A stretch of DNA of 64,000 bases, taken from Denitratisoma oestradiolicum (GTDB taxonomy: Bacteria; Pseudomonadota; Gammaproteobacteria; Burkholderiales; Rhodocyclaceae). The position numbers and the translations under genes are program-made. Position 1 is the first letter of the stretch. Each line of letters opens with the position of its first letter. The stretch covers positions 3,328,001 to 3,392,000 of the forward strand of contig NZ_LR778301.1 of assembly GCF_902813185.1 (NCBI RefSeq), written 5' to 3'. Shown in pieces: positions 25,333 to 34,538 of the stretch. A model generated the notes under the pieces. The model searched no databases. It worked only from the letters and a program-made list of their open reading frames with translations, and was not told the DNA's origin.

Positions 25333-26649
25333 TCATTCTATATGCTCGATGCGTCCCCGTGCCCCACCCCGGGCGAAACTCAGCACGATGACATCCTCGG
25401 GGTGCAGTTGATTGCTGTCGGTAACGACATGGCCCAGGGCATCCCGCACGATGCTGTAGCCCCGGGCCAGGGTGGCTTCCGGATTGAGTGCCCCCAGGGT
25501 GACCTCCAGCCGCTCCAGAGCATGGCGCCGACGGTTCATCAAGCCTTGGGCGGCCCCCAGCAGACCTTGTCTGGCCAGGGCCAGATGCCCTCCCAAACGA
25601 ACCGGGGCCGGGCGCTGACGGGACAAACCCAGGGCCAGCTGAGACAAATGGGATTCCTCCCGACGCAGGCGACGGGCCACGGCCGCCGTCAGGCGGGTCT
25701 GGAGATGGGCCAGGTGCCGGCGGGAGCGCTCCAGGCGCTGGGCCGGGTGAAGTAGCCGTCCGGCCAGCAGATCCAGCTTCTGCATCCGCGCCTCCAGTTG
25801 CCGGCGCAGCAGGTGGCCCAGGGTGTCGGCCAGATCATGCAGCTCGTCCCGGGCCGCAAACCAGCCAGCGCTGGCCAGTTCCGCCGCCGCCGTGGGCGTG
25901 GCGGCCCGCTGGTCGGCAGCGAAATCGGCAATGGTGAAGTCGGTCTCGTGGCCCACCCCGCTGATCACCGGCATGGGCGCCGCGACGATGGCTCGTGCCA
26001 CGGTTTCCTCGTTGAAGGCCCAGAGATCCTCGATGCTGCCTCCGCCCCGGGCCAGCAGCAGCAGATCGCATTCCCGGCGGACGCTGGCGCTGGCAATGGC
26101 CTGGGCCACGGCGGAAGCGGCCCCCGCGCCCTGGACCAAGGTGGGATAGATGATCACCGGCAGATGGGGCGCCCGCCGCGCCAGGGTGGCCAGGATGTCA
26201 TGCAACGCAGCGCCCCTGGAGGAAGTGACTACCCCCAGGGCACGGGGAAAGCGGGGCAGGGTCCGCTTGCGGTCGGCGGCGAACAGGCCCTCCCGCTCCA
26301 GTTTTTCCTTGAGCCGGGCGAAGGCTTCGAAAAGAGCCCCCTGGCCGCTGCGGCGCAGGGCTTCCACGTTCAACTGGAAATCTCCCCGGGGCTCGTAGAG
26401 GCCCACCAGGACCTGGGCTTCCACCTGCTGGCCATTCTCCAGGCGCCAGGGCAGGGTCTGGGCCCGGGAACGGAACATCACGCAGCGAACCTGGGCACTG
26501 TCATCCTTGAGGGAAAAATAGACATGACCGGAAGCGGCCCGGGTCAGGTTCGACACTTCGCCGGCCACCCAGAGCAGGGGAATCTGGCTCTCCAGGGCCT
26601 GGCGGGCCAGGCGGTTGAGCTGACTGACAGTGAGGGGAGATGGCGTCAT
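25333..26649 (-). CDS. xseA: Exodeoxyribonuclease VII large subunit
   Basis: A 438-residue catalytic subunit of exonuclease VII, which degrades single-stranded DNA with the small subunit XseB. The N-terminal OB-fold starts LTVSQLNRLARQALESQIPLLWV (residues 5-100). The nuclease core contains ALGVVTSSRGAALHDIL, LLLARGGGSIEDLWAFN and PVISGVGHETDFTIADFAAD. A long helical C-terminal region is followed by ATLARGYSIV. The ATG at 26649 gives the normal start; open frame continues to 26745 without homology. No xseB is in the window. Confidence 0.95.
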   Translation of the reverse strand: MTPSPLTVSQLNRLARQALESQIPLLWVAGEVSNLTRAASGHVYFSLKDDSAQVRCVMFRSRAQTLPWRLENGQQVEAQVLVGLYEPRGDFQLNVEALRRSGQGALFEAFARLKEKLEREGLFAADRKRTLPRFPRALGVVTSSRGAALHDILATLARRAPHLPVIIYPTLVQGAGAASAVAQAIASASVRRECDLLLLARGGGSIEDLWAFNEETVARAIVAAPMPVISGVGHETDFTIADFAADQRAATPTAAAELASAGWFAARDELHDLADTLGHLLRRQLEARMQKLDLLAGRLLHPAQRLERSRRHLAHLQTRLTAAVARRLRREESHLSQLALGLSRQRPAPVRLGGHLALARQGLLGAAQGLMNRRRHALERLEVTLGALNPEATLARGYSIVRDALGHVVTDSNQLHPEDVIVLSFARGGARGRIEHIE

Positions 26650-26853
26650 GGGAATGGGGAAAGCGGGCGTGTCGGCATTGTATTTCATCCCCAACGGAGC
26701 CCCGCCCCTGGCCGACGGCGACCGTGAAACATGCGCCATTACCATGCCGATTCGTTAAACCATTGAATTTTCGTGGCCCGAAAAAACTGACCGGAATCGT
26801 TCGCGCTAAAAAATCTCCAGTCAGAAAGCCAGTTTAGGCGATTCATAACAGCG

Positions 26854-26888
26854 CTATTCACACTCTTATCCACAGATTTTGTGGATAA
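26854..26888. promoter_or_regulatory. Cluster of DnaA boxes
   Basis: A consensus DnaA box TTATCCACA at 26866-26874 is followed, 5 bases later, by its exact inverse TGTGGATAA at 26880-26888. A third site, CTATTCACA at 26854-26862, differs from the relaxed consensus TTATNCACA at one base. The boxes sit in a locally AT-rich stretch just upstream of the Sel1-repeat gene and between divergent genes. They could regulate transcription by DnaA or titrate DnaA. Confidence 0.65.
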
Positions 26889-26903
26889 AGCTTGGGGGCC
26901 TGA

Positions 26904-28913
26904 ATGATGATGCTTCCCCTGCCGATTTTCCCCATGAGTGCCTCCCTGATTTCCCTGCCTGCCGCCCAAGTCGTCGGTGCCCTGCGTGAGGTACTGGACA
27001 GCGACCTGGTGGCCCGTGGCGCAGCCCAGGGTCTGCAACTGCTGGGGCCGGTAGATGGATTCTGGCGGGAGCTGCCCCCCCTGGATCTGAGCCGCATGGC
27101 CCAGGCCGGCAACCCCATGGCCCAGGCGGAACTGGCCTGGCGCCATGCCGCTGGCGCGGGCGCCAGCCGCTCCTATGCCCAGGCCCTCCACTGGGCCAGC
27201 CGCAGCGCCGAGCAGCAGTGCGGCGCCGGGGAGGCGGTGCTGGGCTGGCTGCTCTATCACGGCCGCGGTCTACCCCAGGATGCCGGCGAGGCGGTGCGCC
27301 TGTTCGAATCGGCCACGGCCAGGAACGACACCCGGGGCATGACCTGGCTGGCCCTGTGCCTGCTGCGGGGCGATGGCATCGCACCGGACCCCATACGGGG
27401 ACGGGAACTGCTGGAAGCCGCCGCCTGGCGTGAAAGCCGGGATGCCCAATACTGGCTGGGACGCATGCTGTATTCCGGCGAGGGCTTGCCCCAGGACCCC
27501 CAGGGCGCCGCCCGCTGGCTGGCCCGGGCGGCGGACCAGGGGGACCCGGCGGCCACCGATCTGCTGGGACGTTGCCGCTTCTTCGGCCGGGGTCTGGCCG
27601 AGGATCGGGCCGAGGCGGCACGACTGTGGCGCATCGCCGCCGAACAGCAGATACCCAGCGCCATGTACTGCCTGGGCCTGTGCCTCTATGCGGGGCAGGG
27701 CCTGCCCCAGAACCATGGCGAGGCGGTGCGCTGGTTTGCCGAGGCGGCCAGGCGACAGATCACCGGCGCCATGTATTTTCTCGGCTACTGCCACAGCCAT
27801 GGCTGTGGCGTGGAACAGGACGGTGACCTGGGTATCGCCTGGTACCGGCGCGCCGCCAATCGGGGCCACCGGGAAGCCCAGTTCGAACTGGGGGAGAGTC
27901 ATGCCTTCGGCCGTGAGCTGGCCCAGGACATGGTCGAGGCGGTGCGCTGGTACCGGGCCGCGGCCCGCCAGGGCCACGCCCGGGCCCAGATCAAGCTGGG
28001 CCATTGCTACCGATGGGGAGACGGTGTCAGCGAGAGCAAGGATCTGGCGGCAACCTGGTACGCCCGGGCCGCTGCGGCCGGGGATGCCTCGGCCCAAGTC
28101 TGGCTGGGGGACTGCCACGAACATGGCGAAGGGGTGCCCGCGGATCGGGTCACCGCCGTGGAGCATTACCGGGCCGCCGCCGCCAGCGGCGATGCCCACG
28201 CCCAGGCCGAGCTGGGCCGCTGTTATCTCAACGGCATCGGGGTCCATACCAATCTGGCGCGGGGCGAGGAGTTGCTGCGACTGGCGGCCGAGGCAGGCTG
28301 GAGGCCGGCCCTGGGGGAGCTGGAACGCTACTGGTTCGCCCGGGCCGAAGCCTTCATGCAGGGACGGGGCGTGCCCCGGGACGAAAGCAAGGCGGCGGCT
28401 CTCTACCGCAAGGCCGGGGAACTGGGGCACCGGCGGGCCGCCTACATGATGGGCGAGTGCTATCGGGATGGTCATGGCGTGCCCCGGGACTACGCCCAGG
28501 CCATGACCTGGTATCGGCAGGCCGCCAGCCTGTTCGATGCCAAGATGGCCCTGGGAGACCTCTACTACGAGGGCAGGGGGGTAGCAAAGAATTTCCGGGA
28601 GGCCTATCGCTGGTATGAGCAGGCCCTGGCTCAGCATGAGGATGCCTACGTGCTCTATTGCGTCGGCTTCTGCCTGCTCCATGGCCAGGGCGTGAAACGG
28701 GACCCACGCGCCGCCCTGCGCCATCTGCGCCGGGCCGCCACCCTGGGAGACCTCAACGCCCAGTTCGAGTTGGGCAGCGCCTATTATCGAGGTGAAGGCG
28801 TCACCCGCAGCCCCCGCCTGGCCCTGAAGTGGCTGCGCCAGGCCGCTTACCACGGCTACGAAGAAGCCCGGACCTTTCTGGCACGACTGGAGCAGGGCAA
28901 GCACCCCGACTGA
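26904..28913 (+). CDS. Sel1-repeat (TPR-like) protein
   Basis: A 669-residue solenoid made almost entirely of Sel1-like repeats of about 36 residues, from roughly residue 60 to the end. Each repeat has the pattern A-x2-LG-x2-Y-x3-G-V-x2-D-x2-EA-x2-W-x2-A-A (for example AQIKLGHCYRWGDGVSESKD). No signal peptide or transmembrane segment is evident, so it is probably a cytoplasmic protein-protein interaction scaffold. ATG triplets at 26904, 26907 and 26910, or M11 at 26934, are possible starts. It converges with a J-domain protein 18 bases after its stop and lies just downstream of the DnaA boxes. Partner unknown. Confidence 0.85.
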   Translation: MMMLPLPIFPMSASLISLPAAQVVGALREVLDSDLVARGAAQGLQLLGPVDGFWRELPPLDLSRMAQAGNPMAQAELAWRHAAGAGASRSYAQALHWASRSAEQQCGAGEAVLGWLLYHGRGLPQDAGEAVRLFESATARNDTRGMTWLALCLLRGDGIAPDPIRGRELLEAAAWRESRDAQYWLGRMLYSGEGLPQDPQGAARWLARAADQGDPAATDLLGRCRFFGRGLAEDRAEAARLWRIAAEQQIPSAMYCLGLCLYAGQGLPQNHGEAVRWFAEAARRQITGAMYFLGYCHSHGCGVEQDGDLGIAWYRRAANRGHREAQFELGESHAFGRELAQDMVEAVRWYRAAARQGHARAQIKLGHCYRWGDGVSESKDLAATWYARAAAAGDASAQVWLGDCHEHGEGVPADRVTAVEHYRAAAASGDAHAQAELGRCYLNGIGVHTNLARGEELLRLAAEAGWRPALGELERYWFARAEAFMQGRGVPRDESKAAALYRKAGELGHRRAAYMMGECYRDGHGVPRDYAQAMTWYRQAASLFDAKMALGDLYYEGRGVAKNFREAYRWYEQALAQHEDAYVLYCVGFCLLHGQGVKRDPRAALRHLRRAATLGDLNAQFELGSAYYRGEGVTRSPRLALKWLRQAAYHGYEEARTFLARLEQGKHPD

Positions 28914-28931
28914 TCTGGAACGGGCCGGACA

Positions 28932-30314
28932 TCAACCGGCCGGACCCATCCCTTCGTCTTGCAAACCTGCCAGTCTTTGCCGGGCAGCAGCGATCTGGCG
29001 GTCCAGGTTCTCCGCCATTTCGTGCAACAGGTCCCGGTGCTGGCGACGGGCCATGCGAGTGGCCAGGAGCAGTTCGTAGAGCCGGGAGGCAAAGATCCGG
29101 TTGAGTTCCCCCTGAATATCGGCCAGGCGCCTTTGCAGCCGCTCCACCTGGCTCTCCAGGCCACCCCCGGCGGCCCGCGCCAGATCGTCGCCGGGCCGAC
29201 CTTCCTCCCAGAGCGCCAGCACTTCGCGCAGGGTGCCCTCGTCATTGTCCCGGTAGGCCCGGTTGGCCTCGGCCATCAGGCGGGTGCGCCAGCTCCGGTC
29301 CTCCTCGCTGCGGGCGCGGTCGGGATGAATCTTCTGGGCCACCTGACGAAACAGTTTTTTCAGTCCGCCCGAGGGCCTGAAATGGCGGGGCGCATCGCTG
29401 GCCGACTCCTCGTAACGGGCCTGTTCCCGTTGACTGCCTTCCGCGCGCGCACCGGCCTGGCGAGCTTCCTGACGAGCGGTTTCACTGGCCGGCGCACGAG
29501 CCGCCAACTCGGTGGCGATACGGGCCTGAAGACTGTCCAGTTCCACCAGACGGGTGCCGATCAGATCGTGATAGCGATGGGTGAACTCGGCCAGTTCGGC
29601 CTGGGCGGTGGCCAGTTCCAGTTCCAGTTCGGCGATATTGCGGGTCAGGGCATCCAGCTCCGCCCGCAGCCGGGCCTCCTCGTCCATCACCACCAGAGCG
29701 CCGAACTTCACCGCCCCCAGGGCCATGGTCAGGTGGATCACCCGGAGGCCGGGAAGGGACTGCACTTCGGCTGGCAGGTGCTCGGCCCCCAGCAGCAGCA
29801 GGCTGTCGGCCCTGCCCTGATGGAAGTCCAGTGCCCGCCGCCCCGTCACCACCCGCACCGGAAAAAGATGCGCCAGGGCGGCCGGCCAGGGTGCCCGATT
29901 GTCATTGCTGGCGCACCACTCCAGGGCCTGCCGCCAGTCGTCGGCCAGGCGCTCCACCCGGCTGCGCTGGGCGTCCCAGGCGGCACCGAAGGCATCCTCC
30001 TCGCAGCGGGTGAGGCGGCTCTTCAACAGGGCCAGACTGGCTCGCAGGGTGATCGGGGCAACGAAATCCGCCTCCGGCAACACCAGGCAGAGGGGGCGGA
30101 TGGCAATATCCAGCGCGGTAGACAGGTCCGCCAGCAGGCTGTCGTCCGGCGTCACCAACAACAGAGGGCGGTTCTCGGCCAGAGCCAGAGCGCAAAGCTC
30201 GGCCAGGACATCGATCACCTGTTCCGGCGCCGGCGCCGTGAACACGCGCCCCCCGGCCGCCGCGGCAGCGCTGCGGGACCACCACTGATGAGCGAGATCG
30301 GCGGCTGGATTCAT
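28932..30314 (-). CDS. J-domain protein with coiled coils
   Basis: A 460-residue protein. Residues 1-215 form a poorly recognisable N-terminal region; residues about 220-280 are coiled coil (LDALTRNIAELELELATAQ). A J-domain follows near residues 328-375: LKKLFRQVAQKIHPDRARSEE with the HPD tripeptide that activates DnaK ATPase. A second coiled coil closes the protein (LESQVERLQRRLADIQGEL). The J-domain in mid-protein and absence of Gly/Phe and zinc domains exclude DnaJ itself; it is a specialised Hsp70 co-chaperone. It converges with the Sel1 gene. Clients are unknown. Confidence 0.8.
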   Translation of the reverse strand: MNPAADLAHQWWSRSAAAAAGGRVFTAPAPEQVIDVLAELCALALAENRPLLLVTPDDSLLADLSTALDIAIRPLCLVLPEADFVAPITLRASLALLKSRLTRCEEDAFGAAWDAQRSRVERLADDWRQALEWCASNDNRAPWPAALAHLFPVRVVTGRRALDFHQGRADSLLLLGAEHLPAEVQSLPGLRVIHLTMALGAVKFGALVVMDEEARLRAELDALTRNIAELELELATAQAELAEFTHRYHDLIGTRLVELDSLQARIATELAARAPASETARQEARQAGARAEGSQREQARYEESASDAPRHFRPSGGLKKLFRQVAQKIHPDRARSEEDRSWRTRLMAEANRAYRDNDEGTLREVLALWEEGRPGDDLARAAGGGLESQVERLQRRLADIQGELNRIFASRLYELLLATRMARRQHRDLLHEMAENLDRQIAAARQRLAGLQDEGMGPAG

Positions 30315-30447
30315 GGGCCGCCGATTCTAACGGAAGGCGGAGCAGGCATCGGCGAGGAAAGTGGCACATCGACGCATGGCATTCCATGTCTCCAGAATGA
30401 AGCGCGGACGGCCCGCCTTGCCCTACGATGACGACGGCGCTAAAGCT

Positions 30448-30577
30448 CATGGTCACCAGCCCCCCCCCGAGAATGAAATGCGCCCAAGCAACGCATCCCA
30501 TCCCCGCCCCAGGGCGGGGCTACTCATCGGCTCGCTGCGCTCGATGGTCACACTCGGTTTCGTTGATGCTTTTTCAC
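30448..30577 (+). repeat. Dispersed repeat family 1, copy A
   Basis: About 130 bases, closely matching copies at 56146-56285 (reverse) and 61272-61469. Shared blocks include CATGGT at the left end, GAGNATGAAATGCG, GGGCGGGGCTACTCAT, GGCTCGC and CACACTCGG, ending in TTTTTCAC. A perfect hairpin CCCCGCCC/GGGCGGGG lies at 30502-30519. It ends about 40 bases before the exbB start. The rest of the 304-base gap (30315-30447) holds nothing I recognise. Confidence 0.8.
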
Positions 30578-30618
30578 GGTAAAGTGCAGCCTTCGTTTCA
30601 ACCACCGGGAGTCGTCGC

Positions 30619-31224
30619 GTGTTTTCGATCATTCAGGCCGCTGGCTGGCCCATCTGGTTCCTGCTGCTGGCATCGATCATTTCCGTTGCCCTGATCATCG
30701 AGCGGGCCACCAGCCTGCGCCGTGGCAAGATCGTGCCGCCGGGGCTGTTGCAGGCCGTGGTGGCGGAATATCGCCAGTCCGGGACCAGCGAGGCGATGGC
30801 CGCCCGCCTGGAAAGCCATTCACCCCTGGGCCGGGTGTTCGCCGCCGGGCTGCGCAATGTGAAGAGCTCCCGGGAGGTTATGAAGGAATCCATCGAGGAA
30901 GCCGGCCGGGGCGCAGCCCATGAGCTGGAGCGCTTTCTCACCACCCTGGGCACCATCGCCTCCATCGCGCCCCTGATGGGGCTGTTCGGCACCGTGGTGG
31001 GCATGATCGAAATCTTCGGCTCCGCCACCGGCGCCGGCAACAATCCCCAGCAACTGGCCCACGGCATTTCCGTGGCCCTCTACAACACTGGCTTCGGCCT
31101 CTTGATCGCGATTCCGGCGATGATCTTCTATCGCCACTTCCGCGCCCTGGTGGACAGCTTCCTGGTGGAAATGGAATTGCAGGCGGTGAAACTGGTGGAA
31201 CTGGTGCACGAGGAACGCAAATGA
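30619..31224 (+). CDS. exbB: ExbB/TolQ-type proton channel protein
   Basis: A 201-residue MotA/TolQ/ExbB protein, the channel of the TonB energising complex in the inner membrane. It has an N-terminal transmembrane helix (residues 8-26) and two more near residues 113-135 and 153-173, the latter with SVALYNTGFGLLIAIPAMI, which holds the conserved threonine. The start is GTG at 30619 with a GGGAG box 7 bases upstream. It overlaps exbD by 4 bases (ATGA). In betaproteobacteria this exbBD pair commonly precedes lpxK, as here. No tonB is seen. Confidence 0.92.
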   Translation: MFSIIQAAGWPIWFLLLASIISVALIIERATSLRRGKIVPPGLLQAVVAEYRQSGTSEAMAARLESHSPLGRVFAAGLRNVKSSREVMKESIEEAGRGAAHELERFLTTLGTIASIAPLMGLFGTVVGMIEIFGSATGAGNNPQQLAHGISVALYNTGFGLLIAIPAMIFYRHFRALVDSFLVEMELQAVKLVELVHEERK

Positions 31225-31640
31225 ACTTCCGCCGCGGGCTCAGCCGCGAGGAGCCGGAGATCAACCTGATCCCCATGATCGACGTGCTGCTGGTGATCCT
31301 GATCTTCCTGATGATCACCACCACCTATTCCAAGTTTTCCGGCCTGGAGATCAACCTGCCCACGGCCGACGCGCCAGCGGCTCAGGACCAACCGGGGGAG
31401 ATCGATGTGGCGGTGAGCGCCGGCGGTGAGGTGATGGTCAACAAGAGCCCCGTGGGCGGCAGCGAGATCGAGGCCATCGTCATGGCCATGAAGCGGGCCA
31501 CGGGGAACGGCAAGGACCCCCTGGTGATCATCAGCGCCGACGCCAAGGCCACCCACCAGCGGGTGATCGACGTGATGCAGGCGGCCCAGCAGGCCGGTCT
31601 GCCCCATATCTCCTTTGCCACCCAGCAGGCCCGGCCATAA
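31221..31640 (+). CDS. exbD: ExbD/TolR-type protein
   Basis: A 139-residue partner of ExbB: a short cytoplasmic start, one transmembrane helix with the conserved proton-path aspartate in INLIPMIDVLLVILIFLMI (about residues 14-32), and a periplasmic domain ending KATHQRVIDVMQAAQQAGL. Coupled to exbB by ATGA. It should transmit proton motive force to TonB at the outer membrane. The following lpxK begins 49 bases later. Confidence 0.92.
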   Translation: MNFRRGLSREEPEINLIPMIDVLLVILIFLMITTTYSKFSGLEINLPTADAPAAQDQPGEIDVAVSAGGEVMVNKSPVGGSEIEAIVMAMKRATGNGKDPLVIISADAKATHQRVIDVMQAAQQAGLPHISFATQQARP

Positions 31641-31689
31641 GGCCCATGCCGGCTAGGGTCTGTTCTCATGCAATCGACGGATCGCGTGA

Positions 31690-32697
31690 ATGAGAACAGG
31701 CACTAGGCTCTCCGCCCTCTGGCGTTCCCGGAGCCTGACGGCCTGCCTGCTGCTGCCCCTGGGACTGATCTTCGCCGCCCTCGCCGCCCTGCGCCGGCAA
31801 TGCTACCGCCTCGGCCTGCTGCCAAGGGCACGTCTGCCAGTGCCGGTGGTGGTGGTGGGCAACATCATCGCCGGGGGCGCCGGCAAGACCCCCCTGACCC
31901 TCTACCTGGCCCGGCGCCTCAGGGAGCTGGGCCGCCACCCGGGCATCGTCAGCCGGGGCTACGGCGGCACCGGCCGGGTGGCCGAGGTGCTGGGGAATGG
32001 CGATCCCGCAGTCGTGGGCGATGAACCGCTGCTGATGAAGCGCCGCTTCGGCGGCCCGGTCTTCGTCGGCCGGCGCCGGGCCGAGGCGGCCCGTGCCCTG
32101 CTGGCGGCCCATCCGGACTGCGACCTGATTCTTTGCGACGACGGGCTCCAGCATTACGCCCTGGCACGGGATATGGAAATCGCCGTGCTGGACCGGCGCG
32201 GCCTGATGAATGGCTGGCCCCTGCCGGCCGGTCCCCTGCGGGAGCCGCCGGCCCGGCTGAAGGAGGTTCAGGCCCTGGTGACCCAGGGGCTGGAGACCTG
32301 GCCAGAAAACACCGTACCGCGATTTTCCATGGTTCTGGAGGGAAGCCGATTTGTCCGTCTCGATGATTCGAACCGCCATTGCGAAAGCAGCGAACTGGCG
32401 GGGCTGCGCCTCCACGCCGTGGCCGGCATCGGCGAACCCCGCCGTTTCTTCGATCATCTGGAGGCCCTGGGCCTCTCCTTCACGCCCCACGCCTTTCCGG
32501 ACCATCATCCCTATACCCTGGCCGATCTGGACTTCAGCGGGGATGGAATCCTGACCACGGAAAAGGATGCAGTAAAATTCCCCGCCTTCCTCCCCCTGCC
32601 CGTCTGGGTGCTGCCGGTGGAGGCCCGACTCGAACCCGATCCGGCCCAGTGGGTGCTGGAATTACTGGAGAAGTCCCATGGACACCCGCCTGCTTGA
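31690..32697 (+). CDS. lpxK: Tetraacyldisaccharide 4'-kinase
   Basis: A 335-residue kinase that phosphorylates the 4' position of the lipid A disaccharide precursor at the cytoplasmic face of the inner membrane. An N-terminal hydrophobic helix (residues 14-34) is followed by [23 protein letters not shown] with the Walker A motif GGAGKT, then [11 protein letters not shown] and [32 protein letters not shown] and the conserved [11 protein letters not shown] are near the C-terminus. All family marks are present. Its 3' end overlaps the next gene by 20 bases. Confidence 0.95.
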   Translation: MRTGTRLSALWRSRSLTACLLLPLGLIFAALAALRRQCYRLGLLPRARLPVPVVVVGNIIAGGAGKTPLTLYLARRLRELGRHPGIVSRGYGGTGRVAEVLGNGDPAVVGDEPLLMKRRFGGPVFVGRRRAEAARALLAAHPDCDLILCDDGLQHYALARDMEIAVLDRRGLMNGWPLPAGPLREPPARLKEVQALVTQGLETWPENTVPRFSMVLEGSRFVRLDDSNRHCESSELAGLRLHAVAGIGEPRRFFDHLEALGLSFTPHAFPDHHPYTLADLDFSGDGILTTEKDAVKFPAFLPLPVWVLPVEARLEPDPAQWVLELLEKSHGHPPA

Positions 32698-32854
32698 GAT
32701 TCTTGTCTGCCCCCTGTGCAAGGGCCCCCTCGACTATCGCAAGCACCGCTCGGAACTGGTGTGCAAGCCTTGCCGGCTGGCCTATCCGGTCAAGGACGAC
32801 ATCCCGGTAATGCTGGAGGGCGAGGCCCGCCAGATGCCCGCCGACGAGGAGTGA
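32678..32854 (+). CDS. ycaR: Trm112/UPF0434 family zinc-ribbon-like protein
   Basis: A 58-residue protein, [20 protein letters not shown] at the start, with paired cysteines CPLC and CKPC and the conserved tail [18 protein letters not shown]. This is the Trm112p-like family that sits between lpxK and kdsB in many Proteobacteria. The ATG at 32678 has a GGAG box 7 bases upstream and overlaps the end of lpxK by 20 bases. Its precise function in bacteria is unclear to me. Confidence 0.9.
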   Translation: MDTRLLEILVCPLCKGPLDYRKHRSELVCKPCRLAYPVKDDIPVMLEGEARQMPADEE

Positions 32855-32966
32855 GCCCCCCCTACCAGCCTCCACCGCCAAGCGGGGATGGGGCAAGCCC
32901 CTCCCCGCAGCGGGATGGAGACAACACCCCCTCCCACCCTCCCCCGCCAAGCGGGGGAGGTGACCA
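32855..32966. repeat. GC-rich palindromic stretch upstream of repeat family 3
   Basis: Between ycaR and the family 3 element lie further short inverted repeats, for example CCCCCGCCAAGCGGGGG (32941-32957) and GGGGCAAGCCCC (32891-32902). The stretch has no coding character. It makes the gap in this otherwise tight operon about 200 bases long. Confidence 0.55.
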
Positions 32967-33051
32967 GTCACCCCCTTCCTCGGGAAGGGGGAGGGGGGGA
33001 TGGCAGTCAGATTCCCCCCAGGGAAGCGCTGGCGCTTCCCTGGGGGGAAGG
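32967..33051 (+). repeat. Dispersed repeat family 3, copy 1 (two-hairpin element)
   Basis: About 85 bases matching 63559-63642. Hairpin 1 is CCCCCTTCC/GGAAGGGGG (32971-32991, TCG loop). Hairpin 2 is a perfect 18-base inverted repeat, 33012-33029 with 33032-33049, separated by only TG. Its right arm, ending GGGGGGAAGG, is the only candidate Shine-Dalgarno for kdsB, whose GTG starts at 33058. The ribosome-binding site therefore lies inside a very stable stem. Confidence 0.75.
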
Positions 33052-33057
33052 TTCAAA

Positions 33058-33819
33058 GTGGTTATTCCCGCGCGCTACGCCTCAATTCGGCTGCCGGGCA
33101 AGCCTTTGGCGGACATTGCCGGCCGACCCATGGTGGTGCGGGTGATCGAGGCAGCCAAGCGTAGCGGCGCCAGGGAGGTCTGGGTGGCTACGGATGACGA
33201 ACGCATCCGTACCGCCGTGGAGGCCCACGGCCACCAGGCCCTGATGACCCGCAGCGACCATGCCAGTGGCACCGACCGCATCGCCGAAGTGGCGGCGCAA
33301 CTGGGCTGGGGCGATGACGAGATCGTGGTCAATGTGCAGGGGGACGAACCCCTGATCGACCCGGCTCTGGTGGCCCGGGTGGCCAGGGCGCTGGAGGAGG
33401 ATCCGACGGCGGCCATCGCCACCGCCTGCCATCCGATCCGGGAGGCGGAAGAATTCTTCAATCCCAATGTGGTCAAGGTGGCACTGGACAGCGCCGGACG
33501 GGCCCATTACTTTTCCCGGGCGCCGATCCCCTACGCCCGGGATGCCTTCGTCCAGCGCCGGGACATCCTGCCCGAGGGCTTCCCGGCCCAGCGCCATATC
33601 GGCCTGTACGCCTACCGGGTGTCATTTCTCCGGCGCTATGGCACCCTGCCCCCGGCCCCCACGGAACAATGGGAGTCCCTGGAACAGTTGCGCGCCCTCT
33701 GGCATGGCTTCGCCATCCGGGTCGTCCAATGCGAACAGGCGCCACCGGCCGGCGTGGATACGCCGGAAGACCTGGAGCGAGTACGGCGGGCGTTTGACCC
33801 GGCCGGGAATTGCCGGTAA
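33058..33819 (+). CDS. kdsB: 3-deoxy-manno-octulosonate cytidylyltransferase (CMP-KDO synthetase)
   Basis: A 253-residue enzyme activating KDO with CTP for LPS inner core synthesis. It starts at [20 protein letters not shown], with the nucleotide-binding R-x6-GKPL pattern; [27 protein letters not shown] and [13 protein letters not shown] follow, and [12 protein letters not shown] is near the C-terminus. GTG at 33058 is chosen because no ATG lies near the family start and GGGGGGAAGG is 6-7 bases upstream. The usual start region (M-x-F-x-V-V) appears replaced by the family 3 repeat, which runs in frame into the gene. Otherwise intact. Confidence 0.94.
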   Translation: MVIPARYASIRLPGKPLADIAGRPMVVRVIEAAKRSGAREVWVATDDERIRTAVEAHGHQALMTRSDHASGTDRIAEVAAQLGWGDDEIVVNVQGDEPLIDPALVARVARALEEDPTAAIATACHPIREAEEFFNPNVVKVALDSAGRAHYFSRAPIPYARDAFVQRRDILPEGFPAQRHIGLYAYRVSFLRRYGTLPPAPTEQWESLEQLRALWHGFAIRVVQCEQAPPAGVDTPEDLERVRRAFDPAGNCR

Positions 33820-34530
<711 letters not shown>

Positions 34531-34538
34531 GAATTTCC

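Noticed and set aside
26740..26900. Chromosomal replication origin at the DnaA boxes
   Set aside because: Only three boxes, no long AT-rich unwinding element, and none of dnaA, dnaN, gyrB or gidA nearby.
32716..33057. 114-codon N-terminal extension of kdsB
   Set aside because: It covers the ycaR gene in another frame and the proline/glycine-rich repeat; KdsB homology begins at the GTG used here.
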